Below are positions 12,533 through 20,901 of a stretch of DNA of 24,982 nt, piece after piece (position 1 is the first letter of the stretch; each line of letters starts with the position of its first letter). Position numbers and translations under genes: made by a program. The stretch covers positions 1 to 24,982 of the forward strand of contig JAVXNW010000031.1 in the NCBI GenBank assembly GCA_036645575.1, written 5' to 3'. The notes under the pieces are model-generated. The model searched no databases and was not told the origin of the DNA. It saw only the letters and a list, made by a program, of their open reading frames with translations. This stretch comes from JAVXNW01 sp036645575 (GTDB lineage Bacteria > Bacillota > Clostridia > Christensenellales > Aristaeellaceae).

Positions 12533-13912
12533 TCACTCGTCCTTTCGAATCGTTTTCACCTTGCCGATTCGCGCCTTTAGCGCGTCTAGCAGGGCGTCCT
12601 GCGTGTCGCCCTTGCCCTTAAGCGCGGTGATCACGTCTTCGTCCATACCCTGCTCCACCACCAGCCTGTGCACGATCACGCGCGATGTCTGACCCTGCCG
12701 GTGTAGGCGCTTGTTGGCCTGTTGGTAAAGTTCCAGACTCCACGTAAGCCCGAACCAGATCACGTGGTGCCCACCGTCTTGCAGGTTGAGGCCGAAGGCG
12801 GCGCTGGCCGGGTGCGCAAGCAGGATATCGACTTCGCCCGCATTCCACGCCCGCTCGTCCTCGCTCGTGCGCATCAGCCGCACCCGAAGCCCCTTGTCAA
12901 GGCGCAAAAGCGCCGCCTGTATGCGCGGAATGTCGTGCCTGAACCCATAAAACACCAGCGCATGCGCGCCGTTTAGTCCCTCGACCAGTTCGGTCAGTGC
13001 CTCGATTTTTGCGTTGTGCACGGCGGCGACCTCGCCATTCGTGCCATATACCGCGCCGTTGCACAGCTGCAACAGCTTCCCGGTCAGCGCAACCGCCGTC
13101 GTGGCCTCGATGTCGGTTCCGTCGACATCCAGCAACATGTCCTTCTCCAGTGCGTTGTAGGCCTCGCGCGCCGGGGCGTCCAGCGTCACCGGCACGTCCA
13201 CCGTCACACAATCGGGCAACGTCAGGTAGTCCTCTGCTCGCATACTGATGCAGATATCGCGGATTGCGTCGTGCACCGCGCTGTCCGCGCCCGGGCGCGC
13301 CTTGAACTCGTGGCGGTAGGGGTTGTGGTCGAAGTAGCGCGCGCGATACCCATCGAGGGTCTTGCCCAGCCGCACGCCGCCATCCAGCAGATAGATCTGC
13401 GACCACAGATCCATGAGTCCGTTGGGCGCGGGCGTGCCGGTCAGCCCGTACAGCCGGTCGATGTGCGGAAGCATGTTCTTAAGCGCCTTGAACCGCTTGG
13501 ACTGCCCGGACTTGAAACTTGAGAACTCATCCACCACCACCACGTCAAACGGCCACGCGTTGCCGTAGTACTTCACCAACCACGATACGTTGTCCCGATT
13601 GATCACGTACACGTCTGACGCCTCGCACAGCGCCCGAATGCGTTGCCGCGCAGTACCCAGCACCACGCTCACCCGAAGGAGCGACAGGTGATCCCACTTG
13701 TCCGCCTCGCGCGACCACGTACTCTCTGCCACGCGCTTGGGCGCAATCACCAGCGCCTTCCCAATCGCTAGGCGATTATACTTGAGATCCTGTAGCGCCG
13801 TCAGGGTGATCGGCGTCTTGCCAAGTCCCATATCGAGAAACAGACCAAGCTTTGGCTCCTCGATCATCCGTCCGATGCAGTAGCTTTGGTATCCGTGCGC
13901 GACAAATCGCAT
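12533..13912 (-). CDS. SNF2-like DEAD/DEAH-box helicase
   Basis: 459 residues with two RecA-like domains. The Walker A is LDMGLGKT (residues 26-33). Motif Ia is ALVIAPKRV, the Walker B is VVVVDEFSSFKS (Asp-Glu at 128-129, DEFS instead of DEAH), and motif III is GLTGTPAPNGL. In domain 2, VDILLAHPASAAFGLNLQ, then QANKRLHRQGQTSRVIVHRL, forms motifs V and VI with both arginine fingers. SNF2-type ATPases translocate on duplex DNA. In phages of this type the gene always accompanies the VRR-NUC and VirE genes and probably assists replication or recombination. RBS GGGAGGTG lies 8 bases upstream. It overlaps the nuclease gene by 49 bases. Confidence 0.92.
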   Translation of the reverse strand: MRFVAHGYQSYCIGRMIEEPKLGLFLDMGLGKTPITLTALQDLKYNRLAIGKALVIAPKRVAESTWSREADKWDHLSLLRVSVVLGTARQRIRALCEASDVYVINRDNVSWLVKYYGNAWPFDVVVVDEFSSFKSGQSKRFKALKNMLPHIDRLYGLTGTPAPNGLMDLWSQIYLLDGGVRLGKTLDGYRARYFDHNPYRHEFKARPGADSAVHDAIRDICISMRAEDYLTLPDCVTVDVPVTLDAPAREAYNALEKDMLLDVDGTDIEATTAVALTGKLLQLCNGAVYGTNGEVAAVHNAKIEALTELVEGLNGAHALVFYGFRHDIPRIQAALLRLDKGLRVRLMRTSEDERAWNAGEVDILLAHPASAAFGLNLQDGGHHVIWFGLTWSLELYQQANKRLHRQGQTSRVIVHRLVVEQGMDEDVITALKGKGDTQDALLDALKARIGKVKTIRKDE

Positions 13913-14190
13913 TCCCCAAGCACCTCCCGTGTAAAAGCCTCGACACCTCGCGCGCCCCAGACCACGCGCACCGTGCAGCCCGCCCGCATGAGTTTATCAA
14001 TCTGCCGTGCCTGCAGTTTCGATAGTCGCCCGGCGTCGGTCTTCAGCTCCACAAAAACCACCCGCCCGCCGGGCGCAATGACAATCCTGTCCGGCACACC
14101 GTCATTGCCCGGCGATGTGAACTTGTAGTATAGCCCGCCGGCGCGCCGGACGTTCTCGCCCAGCGCCCGCTCAATGTCTCTCTCCAGCAT
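13864..14190 (-). CDS. VRR-NUC domain nuclease
   Basis: 108 residues from ATG 14190 with AGGAGG 6 bases upstream. The whole protein is a VRR-NUC fold of the PD-(D/E)xK superfamily: YYKFTSPGNDGVPDRIV (Asp34), VFVELKTDAG (Glu48, Lys50) and LSKLQARQIDKL (Gln60), so the active site is complete. Such stand-alone phage nucleases cut branched DNA structures. The gene lies just before the SNF2 helicase and overlaps it, which suggests a helicase-nuclease pair for recombination or replication-fork processing. Confidence 0.92.
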   Translation of the reverse strand: MLERDIERALGENVRRAGGLYYKFTSPGNDGVPDRIVIAPGGRVVFVELKTDAGRLSKLQARQIDKLMRAGCTVRVVWGARGVEAFTREVLGECDLSRTDTKATASDG

Positions 14191-14272
14191 GAAAAACCTC
14201 CTGTGGCGGATTCGCACACGCACGCGTATAGTGGCGTTTTCGGGTGTTTAGGCACGTTAGGCGTTTGCGCAT
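14171..14272 (-). CDS. Possible 33-residue basic peptide, upstream of and overlapping the VRR-NUC gene
   Basis: ATG 14272 lies 8 bases after AGGAGGA (14287-14281), a near-perfect ribosome site. The frame reads MRKRLTCLNTRKRHYTRACA and on to a TGA at 14171, 20 bases inside the VRR-NUC gene. It holds four arginines and two lysines in its first 13 residues. It could be a genuine tiny protein, or a leader whose translation controls the nuclease start. No homologue is recognised, and chance is possible. Confidence 0.35.
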   Translation of the reverse strand: MRKRLTCLNTRKRHYTRACANPPQEVFHAGERH

Positions 14273-14286
14273 CCCCCTAATCCTCC

Positions 14287-14465
14287 TAATATATATTATT
14301 TATATTCTAGGGTAAATAGCTGTTACATCTGTTACATATAGCCTTAAACCCCTTGGTTTCATTGGTCTTTAGGCCGTATCAGATGTCGCCCAAGCGGTGT
14401 AACGTCCGAAAATCTGTGACAATGCCGTTGCACCACTCCTTATCTGTTACATGGCCTCTGTTACG
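14287..14465 (-). repeat. AT-rich stretch with repeated CTGTTACAT motif (candidate origin or operator)
   Basis: CTGTTACAT occurs in tandem at 14320-14328 and 14329-14337 and again at 14444-14452. A near copy CTGTTACG is at 14458-14465 and a variant CTGTGACA at 14414. Next to the tandem pair is a run of 24 bases of almost pure A/T (14287-14310) in an otherwise GC-rich window. Iterons next to an AT-rich unwinding element are typical of replication origins, and this one lies within the replication gene block. The outermost copies overlap the 3' end of the primase gene. Confidence 0.45.
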
Positions 14466-16885
14466 CCTTTTCCGCACCTTTCGCGCCGTTCATACGTCCA
14501 CGCGAAGCCGCGCTGTCGCCCATATAGTGTATTCAGTCCGGCTCTTGGCTCAAGCCCTTCGATGCGTGAAAGCAATGTGTTGATCGCCCGCGTGTCCCGC
14601 TGCAGCATTCGCCCCTTGTCATTCCCAAAGCATTCGCACCACACGTCCAGCGCGCATACCTGATCCCGCAGCACGGTTTCTACGCCCTCCTTCACGGCCA
14701 TGCCGCTGAGCCACATGCGCCGCGCGCCCAGATCCAGTTTGCGCCAGTCTGCGGGCATGGGTGTCTCCAGAAACGCCCGGATCAACCCATCCCATGCGTT
14801 GAACTCCTTGTGTGTGTCTTGCGCCTTGCGTGCCGCCTCTTCCAGCGCGGCATCGTCCAGATGAAGGGGTTCGCCCAGCTGCCAGCAGGCGACCGCCTCC
14901 GCCCACACCTGATCCCGCACCGGTGCAAGCTCGGTAAACACGCAGGCGCGCGGCACGGTCGTCCTCACTTCCACAGGCCACCATCTTCGGTCCCCGGTCG
15001 CGTCCCGCAGAAACTCCTGCTCGTTCGTGGTGCCAAAGAATACGCACCGGCGCGGATACGTCTCGCTCCGCCGACCATAGGCCGCCCTGTAGGTGTCGTC
15101 CTGCCGCGATAGAAATTGCTTGACCGTGCTCATTTCAGACTTGGTCAGCGCGCTCAATTCGCCTAGCTCTACGAGCCATTTACCCTGGATCACCTCGCAT
15201 GGGTCTTTCCCATCAAATGTGGTCAGGCTGTCACAAAACCACCTGCCGCCCAAGATGCGAAAGAAGGTGGACTTGCCCACGCCCTGTCCGCCGACGAGCG
15301 TCAGCACCCAGTCGAACTTGACGCCCGGCGTATATACGCGCGCGACCGCCGCCACCAGTGCCTTGCGCGTCACGGCGCGCGTGTATGGCGTGTCCTCCGC
15401 ACCCAGATAGTCAATCAGCAGCGTGTCTAGGCGCGCCGTGCCGTCCCACACAAGCCCGTCTAAGTACTCGGCCACGTCGTTGTATCGGTGCTCTTTAGAA
15501 AACAAATCAATCACCCCGATCATTTTGTGTTCAGGAAGGTTCAGCTGCCACGCCTTTTCGAGGTAATGCTCAGCCCCGTGGTCGTCTGTGTCCGTCCACT
15601 GCCGGGCATCCGGCGATCGATCCCATGGAAGTCCTCCGCGTGCCATCAGCCGACTGGCAAATTGGTCAAAGGCAATGCCCCCGCGCAGCAGCGGGTCATT
15701 CCTGAGCACCAGCAGCCCGTTCTCCATCGTCTTGGCGCGTTGTCCGCCGATCCCGTCCTCGAGCGCCAGCGTCCAATTTAGGTCCTCGTTGTCCGCTACG
15801 TCGCCCGTCAGTTCACGAAAGTCTTCGCGTACCGCGTCCTGCTTTTCCCGCTCACGCAGCAACCGCACCGGCGCGTCGGCTTCGGCCAACAGCTTCATCG
15901 CGGCATAGCTGGGCAGGCGGTTGGGCGGCGTGTCCGGCTTTGCGTCGTCGTCCAGTTCGGAAAACCGGTGCAGTCGCACAAGGTCGTAGGCATTCACCAG
16001 TCGTCCACTTGTGGGGTCCGTTGCGTGGTGCGAGTATAGCCACTTGCCGTCTCCGTACAACACCGCTCCGCCGGTGGTCGAGCCTCCGGTAAAGGTGTAG
16101 CGCCCGTCGCCTGCGGGCTCATACGCACCGGGTAAAAAGGTATCCATTGCGCCCGGCACGTCGTAGACCCGGCAGAACGCACCCACAATGCCGCGCTTGG
16201 CGGTCGGATCCTCCTGTCGCTCGGATAGCCCGCGCTCTTTTTGCAGCGTACCCGGAACCTGTGGCCAACCGGCGATATCGCGCCAGTCGTCATAGGTGTG
16301 GAGCAGTCCGCCCGGGTCGGCAAAGGGCTTGTCCCCGAAGGCACAGACGTATGGGCTACCCGCGCACACGCTTGGCCAGTACATGAGCCGCGATGCCTCA
16401 AACGTTGTCGGATCGCACCATTCGATCCCGATATAGCCCGCCAGTCTGCGTGCGATGGGTTCATACTCGTCCGCAGGCACCGCCCGCGCAAGGGGCACAA
16501 GGACCCGCAGGCGCGGCGCATCCACCCGGTGCTTGCGCGTTGAATAGACACCGTAGGCACAGCCCAGCGCGTCAAGCCTGCGCAGCGCGTCGTCGGTCGC
16601 CATGGCGGGCAGGCTGTCAAAGTCCAGCGTTACCAGCTGGCGCGTGACAACGGCGCCTGCGCGGCGGCGATCGTCCACCAGCGTTCCGCCCACAAACCCG
16701 CCCACGTCCTTTAGGTCGTCCTGCTCAGCCTTGGGTTTTCGCAGATAGGCTTTCATGTCCAGAACGTCCTGCACCGGCGTTTGCAGCCGCCGGCACAATG
16801 CCGACCAGTACAGGGTCTGCTTAGGCCAAAGCGCTGCACGCCGGCTCCCCGCCGCGCTGATGGTCAGTTGCAGGTCGTATTGCAT
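14447..16885 (-). CDS. VirE-type phage primase-helicase
   Basis: 812 residues. The N-terminal part (to about 190) resembles archaeo-eukaryotic primases: LVTLDFDSLP at 84-93 gives the acidic pair, and TRKHRVDAPRLRVLVPLAR fits the following strands. The middle (about 225-310) has VGAFCRVYDVPGAMDTFL and YSHHATDPTSGRLVNAYDLV, often seen in phage primases. The C-terminal VirE/D5-like ATPase has Walker A VGGQGVGKST at 531-540, then WLVELGELSALTKSEMSTVKQFLSRQ and FFGTTNEQEFLRDATGDRRWWPV (sensor region). The product should unwind and prime phage DNA for the polymerase encoded 9 bases upstream. Start ATG 16885 follows GAGG. The length is typical for the group. Confidence 0.92.
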   Translation of the reverse strand: MQYDLQLTISAAGSRRAALWPKQTLYWSALCRRLQTPVQDVLDMKAYLRKPKAEQDDLKDVGGFVGGTLVDDRRRAGAVVTRQLVTLDFDSLPAMATDDALRRLDALGCAYGVYSTRKHRVDAPRLRVLVPLARAVPADEYEPIARRLAGYIGIEWCDPTTFEASRLMYWPSVCAGSPYVCAFGDKPFADPGGLLHTYDDWRDIAGWPQVPGTLQKERGLSERQEDPTAKRGIVGAFCRVYDVPGAMDTFLPGAYEPAGDGRYTFTGGSTTGGAVLYGDGKWLYSHHATDPTSGRLVNAYDLVRLHRFSELDDDAKPDTPPNRLPSYAAMKLLAEADAPVRLLREREKQDAVREDFRELTGDVADNEDLNWTLALEDGIGGQRAKTMENGLLVLRNDPLLRGGIAFDQFASRLMARGGLPWDRSPDARQWTDTDDHGAEHYLEKAWQLNLPEHKMIGVIDLFSKEHRYNDVAEYLDGLVWDGTARLDTLLIDYLGAEDTPYTRAVTRKALVAAVARVYTPGVKFDWVLTLVGGQGVGKSTFFRILGGRWFCDSLTTFDGKDPCEVIQGKWLVELGELSALTKSEMSTVKQFLSRQDDTYRAAYGRRSETYPRRCVFFGTTNEQEFLRDATGDRRWWPVEVRTTVPRACVFTELAPVRDQVWAEAVACWQLGEPLHLDDAALEEAARKAQDTHKEFNAWDGLIRAFLETPMPADWRKLDLGARRMWLSGMAVKEGVETVLRDQVCALDVWCECFGNDKGRMLQRDTRAINTLLSRIEGLEPRAGLNTLYGRQRGFAWTYERRERCGKGVTEAM

Positions 16886-16894
16886 ACAAGTGCC

Positions 16895-18913
16895 TCAATC
16901 TTTCATGTAATAAATACTTGAAAAGCCTGCGCCCTTTAGGCGCAGCCCGGGTGCCCAGTCAATGGGTCGTGCCATTTCTTCAAGCGCGATTTGAAGCGCG
17001 GACTGCGCGTCAGGCGTGTCGATGATCACCTCGTCGTGCACATGGAATACCACGCACAGCCCCCGCGAGCTCAACCGACAGATCAGCTCCGCCAGACAGT
17101 CGCGGGCAATCGCTTGCACCACGTTCTCGGTCAGCTTCCCGCCAAATGTCTCCTGCAGGTTCCATTTTTTGGTTTTCTGATCGTTTCCGGCATAGCGGAT
17201 CGCCGCGCGGCCAAACCGGTTTTCGCCAATCTCGGGTTGGGCGTAGAACAGCGTGCGTCCGCTGGGCAATGTGATGTTCAAGAAGCGCTGCCCGGTTCGC
17301 GTGTCGCCCGTCAGCGAGAGCACCAACCCGCGAATGCCGGCGCTCTCGCCGGTGCGCAGCACCTGTAGTGCAGCGTTTTCGAGCGACCGCCATAGTCGGA
17401 CGATGGCCGGGCTAGCCGCGCGCCACTTGCCGACGATGTCGGGCAGTTCGTCCTCGGTCAATCCCATTTCCAGCGCACCCATGGCAATCAGTGCCCCGCA
17501 GCTCCCGCCGTAGCCTAGCGCCAACTCCGCCACCTTGCCCTTCTGGCGCAGCGCGTACTCCGGGTTTCCCTTCTTGATTTGCTCGATGGGCACGCCAAAC
17601 ATGGCCGATGCGCTGGCTTCATAGATCTTTCCATGGGTGGCAAAGACGTTTTGTCGCCACGTCTCACCGGCCAGCCACGCGATCACGCGCGCCTCGATGG
17701 CCGAATAGTCGGCCACGACAAGTGTGTTCCCCGGGGAGGGGATGATGGCGGTTCGAATGAGCTGACTCAGCGTGTCCGGAACGTTTCCGTAGCACAGCGC
17801 GAGGGCCTCAAGGGATCCGGCGCACGCGAGCGAGCGCGCGAAGTCAAGGGTCTCTAGGTAGTTTCGCGGCAGGTTTTGCACCTGTACTAGGCGTCCTGCC
17901 CAGCGCCCGGTGCGGGCTGCCCCGTAGAATTGGAGCAACCCGCGTACCCGGCCATCTGCGCAGCACGCTGCGGCCAGTGCGTCGTATTTCTTGGTGCTGG
18001 TTTTGCCTAGCTGTTGGCGAAGCTCCAGCATCCGTGTCGCGCTTGCGCTGTCCACGCCCCGCAAAAGCAATTCTTGCACCGTGTCCTTGCGCAGGTTGGT
18101 AAGATCCGCTTCGTCCGACAGCTCGGTGTTCAGCCACTTGGTCAACTGTGCGCAGCTCTTGGGGTTTTCGAGACCGCTGATCGCGCGCGCCTCGTCCATC
18201 AGCTGCGCCGTCGTGCGCACGCCGATGGAGAGCGCACCTGCCACAAGCTGACGATCGATGGCCACGCCGCGCGCGTTCATGCCGGTATCCAGCGCCCACA
18301 GGTGCTGCTCTTCATCGGGAACCGGCCACGCGGACAGCTGCTTTTCCACTTCCCGCTCGGCTACTACGTCCTGTGCGCAATAGGTTTTAAACAGCATCCA
18401 TTTTTCGGGCTCGTGTTCGGGCAATATGCGCGTCCGCCCGCCGTTTGTCTTGGTCAGCGGCTGCGGCACACAAAACGTGCGAATCAACGCGCGGCCAACG
18501 CCCAGCTTTGCGCGGTCTTCCGGTAGATGCAGGGCTGCGCCGATGTTGCCAAGCCCCATGGGATAGCCGCAGTACAGCCCATGCAGCATCGTGCAGCGCA
18601 TCCGTCGCAGCAGATTTTCCGCGTCCACCGCATAGCCCAGTCGCGGCATATGCTGGGATAGGCACCACCACTCAAAGACCGCGTTGTAGGCATGCACGCA
18701 TACGTCCGTCGCGCGTAGGTACGCCATGAACGCCCTGATCGCGTCGCCGTCGGGGTTGGAAGCGGTCAGGTCAATCACCGTCACCGGTCCGTCGCCCACA
18801 GCCCAAGCGATCAGGAGGATCTCAAAATTGGGCGATAGCGCGTATTTGTAGGCGCCGGAGGTCTTAAGGTTTATGTCGGAGTAGGTCTCGATGTCAACGG
18901 ATATATGCCGCAT
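16895..18913 (-). CDS. Family A DNA polymerase (phage replicative)
   Basis: 672 residues from ATG 18913, 8 bases after AGGAGG; the open frame further upstream is a shadow of the DUF2815 gene. The 3'-5' exonuclease domain has Exo I VDIETYS (Asp7, Glu9), Exo II HAYNAVFEWW and Exo III YCAQDVVAE (Asp182). The polymerase domain has the RTGRWAGRLVQVQNLPR motif, motif A VVADYSAIEARV (Asp401), motif B RQKGKVAELALGYGG (456-470) and motif C HVHDEV (626-631). All metal-binding residues are present. This short pol I-like enzyme is the replicase of many Clostridia phages. A strong hairpin lies just before its ribosome site. Confidence 0.95.
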   Translation of the reverse strand: MRHISVDIETYSDINLKTSGAYKYALSPNFEILLIAWAVGDGPVTVIDLTASNPDGDAIRAFMAYLRATDVCVHAYNAVFEWWCLSQHMPRLGYAVDAENLLRRMRCTMLHGLYCGYPMGLGNIGAALHLPEDRAKLGVGRALIRTFCVPQPLTKTNGGRTRILPEHEPEKWMLFKTYCAQDVVAEREVEKQLSAWPVPDEEQHLWALDTGMNARGVAIDRQLVAGALSIGVRTTAQLMDEARAISGLENPKSCAQLTKWLNTELSDEADLTNLRKDTVQELLLRGVDSASATRMLELRQQLGKTSTKKYDALAAACCADGRVRGLLQFYGAARTGRWAGRLVQVQNLPRNYLETLDFARSLACAGSLEALALCYGNVPDTLSQLIRTAIIPSPGNTLVVADYSAIEARVIAWLAGETWRQNVFATHGKIYEASASAMFGVPIEQIKKGNPEYALRQKGKVAELALGYGGSCGALIAMGALEMGLTEDELPDIVGKWRAASPAIVRLWRSLENAALQVLRTGESAGIRGLVLSLTGDTRTGQRFLNITLPSGRTLFYAQPEIGENRFGRAAIRYAGNDQKTKKWNLQETFGGKLTENVVQAIARDCLAELICRLSSRGLCVVFHVHDEVIIDTPDAQSALQIALEEMARPIDWAPGLRLKGAGFSSIYYMKD

Positions 18914-18935
18914 CTCGCGTGCCTCCTCTGCCCTG

Positions 18936-18969
18936 GGGCGACAGGGCGCAATGTCACACCCTGTCGCCC
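18936..18969 (-). repeat. 11-base perfect hairpin just before the polymerase ribosome binding site
   Basis: GGGCGACAGGG (18936-18946) and its exact inverse CCCTGTCGCCC (18959-18969), with a 12-base loop, fill the gap between the DUF2815 stop and the polymerase ribosome site. There is no T-run. The stem ends 9 bases before AGGAGG, so it may protect the upstream mRNA 3' end or modulate translation of the polymerase. Confidence 0.6.
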
Positions 18970-18974
18970 TAACG

Positions 18975-19733
18975 TCATCCCGCGTAATAGCCGCCTGCAG
19001 ACAGGCCGGTGATCGGATCAATCTGCGGAACGGCTTGCTGCGGCGCGTAACCCGGTATCTGCTGCGCGTAGCTCGGGTGTGACTGCTGCGCGTAGTCCGG
19101 CTGTGGTGCGGCCTGCTGTGGTGCGTAACCCGGCAGCTGCTGCGCGTAGCTCGGTTGTGGCTGCGGTGCGTAGCTCGGTTGTGGCGTGGCGTGTACGATG
19201 GGTTGAAAATCCTGTTCAGGGCTTCGGCGACTGCCGCCCAGCGGCTCGCCGTCGCGCACCTTCTGGACGTTGCCCAATCCGCACCCGATGCCCTTGCGGC
19301 CATTGCTGTTGTATGCCCAGAAGTCGACGGCCACATTTGCATACATGCCGGAATAGATTTGGGTGTCGTCAAGGATCGCTTGCAGCGCGTCATCTACCAC
19401 CTTGGGCGGGTGCTTGGCGCTGGCGGTGAACACCCAACAGCCCTTGCACTCATCGCCAAAGCGCTGGCCGTCTGAGGGGCGGACGCCGTCACCGTCATAG
19501 ATCGGGATAGCCACCATGGGTGGCACCACGCCGTTCCATTTGTCCTTGCCCTCGAGCTTTGCTGTCTCAACGGCGGCATCGATGCGTGCCTTGGTGGCCG
19601 TGTCAGTCTTGGGCACCAGCAGCGTCACGGAGTATTTGGGGTCGCCTTGGTCGGTCGGGCTCTTGTATGGGGTGGTCAGGTGGGCATAGGACAGCCGCGC
19701 GGGGCCGGTTACGACGTGTGTTTGTTCAGACAT
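18975..19733 (-). CDS. DUF2815 family protein, probable ssDNA-binding protein with low-complexity tail
   Basis: 252 residues from ATG 19733, with AGGAGG about 10 bases upstream. Residues 1-175 form the DUF2815 core: TGPARLSYAHLTTPYKSPT, then PKYSVTLLVPKTDTATKARI, then VAIPIYDGDG, then FTASAKHPPKVV, then YSGMYANVAVDFWAYNSNGRKGIGCGL. This OB-like core resembles T7 gp2.5-type single-stranded DNA-binding proteins and is nearly always next to DUF2800 and a family A polymerase. From residue 186 on the tail is disordered, made of PQPSYA/PGYAPQQA units, and ends GLSAGGYYAG. The acidic tip of classical SSBs is absent. The upstream DUF2800 gene overlaps its start by 8 bases. Confidence 0.88.
   Translation of the reverse strand: MSEQTHVVTGPARLSYAHLTTPYKSPTDQGDPKYSVTLLVPKTDTATKARIDAAVETAKLEGKDKWNGVVPPMVAIPIYDGDGVRPSDGQRFGDECKGCWVFTASAKHPPKVVDDALQAILDDTQIYSGMYANVAVDFWAYNSNGRKGIGCGLGNVQKVRDGEPLGGSRRSPEQDFQPIVHATPQPSYAPQPQPSYAQQLPGYAPQQAAPQPDYAQQSHPSYAQQIPGYAPQQAVPQIDPITGLSAGGYYAG
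19033..19154 (-). repeat. 44-base direct repeat encoding the Q/Y/P-rich tail
   Basis: Copies at 19033-19076 and 19111-19154, offset 78 bases (26 codons), agree at 39 of 44 positions; three differences are pyrimidine changes at silent or near-silent positions. Each copy encodes PSYAQQxPGYAPQQA. The repeat is in frame and part of the DUF2815 gene, and it probably arose by tandem duplication. Confidence 0.8.
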
Positions 19734-20901
19734 GGGTAGGTACCTCCTCAATTTTTGTGAAATCGTCTTCGGGCTTTCGGGGAAGGAGCGGTGGGCGTAC
19801 GTCGGTTTCTGCAACCAGCGTGGGCTTCCCGGGTGGCTTGATCACGTAGTCCCCCAGCAGGGTGGTAAAGGTTTTTGCACCCATCAGGGTTTCCAGTGCC
19901 GCCAGAGTCAAGGGTTTGCGCACGTAGAGCGCGGCCTCGTCGTACTTTGCGGCCTTTGCGGCTGCGAAGGCCGCATCCTCGTCCGTCCAGCGGCGTTCGG
20001 CGCGCCCCGCAACCGCTTTGAAGCCGGGGATGGGGTTGCCCGACAGACATTGCGTCAGTGCGTAGTCCTCTAGGTCCTTTAGCAACTTGACCAGCGGCCG
20101 AAGCTGCGTGATGCGCCCGCCAACCTCGGCGGGGGAGAGCAGACGCGCAGGGGGCGGCGGGTCTCCGAAGTCCTCGGACAGCTGCCTTTCACAGCGAACA
20201 CGGCATGATCCCCTGATCTGACAGTACTTGCACCAGTCGCCGGCGGCAGTCTCGCCCTCCCCCGCAAAGGCAAGCGTAGCTGCGGGCGCGACCACCGCAT
20301 CCGCCCACGCGTGCAGGGCGTCCGGGGTCAGCGTGAATGCCGCGAGGTTGTTCATGCGCGGCTGAACGATGGCCATGGTCACGGTGTCCACGTGATAGAA
20401 TGGGCTGTAGGCCTCAAGCGCGCCCAGCGCGTACAACATGAGCTGCGGGTTATGGTCTGTCTCGACGTAATTGCCTTTGCCGTACTTGAAGTCAATGACG
20501 ACCAGTCGATGCTCGCCGATCAGGATACAGTCGCCGGTGCCAAATCCGTCCGGCACCCATTTCGACAGATCCAGTCGCTTTTCTACCGCGATGTGCGGCT
20601 TTTCGTTAAACGATAGCACTTGTCCCTCGATGTAGTCCAGGTACGCGTCCACATGCATCAGCATCTCAGCGTTGAAAAGCGGGCTTGTCGTCAGCGCACG
20701 GAACGCGGTGTTGAACTTTCGCTTGGTCATAGGCTCCACGTATAACTTGCGCAGGTGCAATTCCGCGATGGCGTGGGCAAGCGTACCTTCGGCGGCGGCA
20801 GGCCCCGCAGTGTCAGGAAGCCCCTCGGTCAGCCGTGCTGATGGCGGGCAGTGCAGCCACCGGTCAGCTGCTGACGCGGACAATAGCGCGTGGGCACTCA
20901 T
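19726..20901 (-). CDS. DUF2800 family RecB/Cas4-like nuclease
   Basis: 391 residues from ATG 20901. The start overlaps the upstream stop by four bases (ATGA), and only GGGGG serves as ribosome site, so coupling is likely. Motifs: N-terminal SASAADRWLHCPPSARL (Cys18), EGTLAHAIAELHL (His43), the PD-(D/E)xK core GTGDCILIGEHRLVVIDFKYGKG (Asp124, Asp137, Lys139), and QLMLYALGA (Gln153). A cysteine cluster CKYCQIRGSCRVRCE at 224-238 follows. Cys18 plus the C-terminal cysteines resemble the iron-sulfur ligands of Cas4/AddB exonucleases. The product is probably a DNA end-processing nuclease working with the DUF2815 ssDNA-binding protein in phage recombination or replication. Confidence 0.9.
   Translation of the reverse strand: MSAHALLSASAADRWLHCPPSARLTEGLPDTAGPAAAEGTLAHAIAELHLRKLYVEPMTKRKFNTAFRALTTSPLFNAEMLMHVDAYLDYIEGQVLSFNEKPHIAVEKRLDLSKWVPDGFGTGDCILIGEHRLVVIDFKYGKGNYVETDHNPQLMLYALGALEAYSPFYHVDTVTMAIVQPRMNNLAAFTLTPDALHAWADAVVAPAATLAFAGEGETAAGDWCKYCQIRGSCRVRCERQLSEDFGDPPPPARLLSPAEVGGRITQLRPLVKLLKDLEDYALTQCLSGNPIPGFKAVAGRAERRWTDEDAAFAAAKAAKYDEAALYVRKPLTLAALETLMGAKTFTTLLGDYVIKPPGKPTLVAETDVRPPLLPRKPEDDFTKIEEVPTHV

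Noticed and set aside
13000..13520. Several Arg/His-rich + strand frames opposite the SNF2 helicase
   Set aside because: They are typical GC-rich antisense shadows without ribosome sites or motifs.
19027..19190. Tandem repeats that might be read as a small CRISPR-like array
   Set aside because: The repeats are in frame within the DUF2815 gene, have a 26-codon period, differ between copies and have no spacers of constant length or cas genes nearby.
18914..19393. N-terminal extension of the DNA polymerase frame, rich in Arg/Ser/His
   Set aside because: It is a frame shadow of the repeat-coding tail of the DUF2815 gene; a good ribosome site and the Exo I motif begin at ATG 18913.
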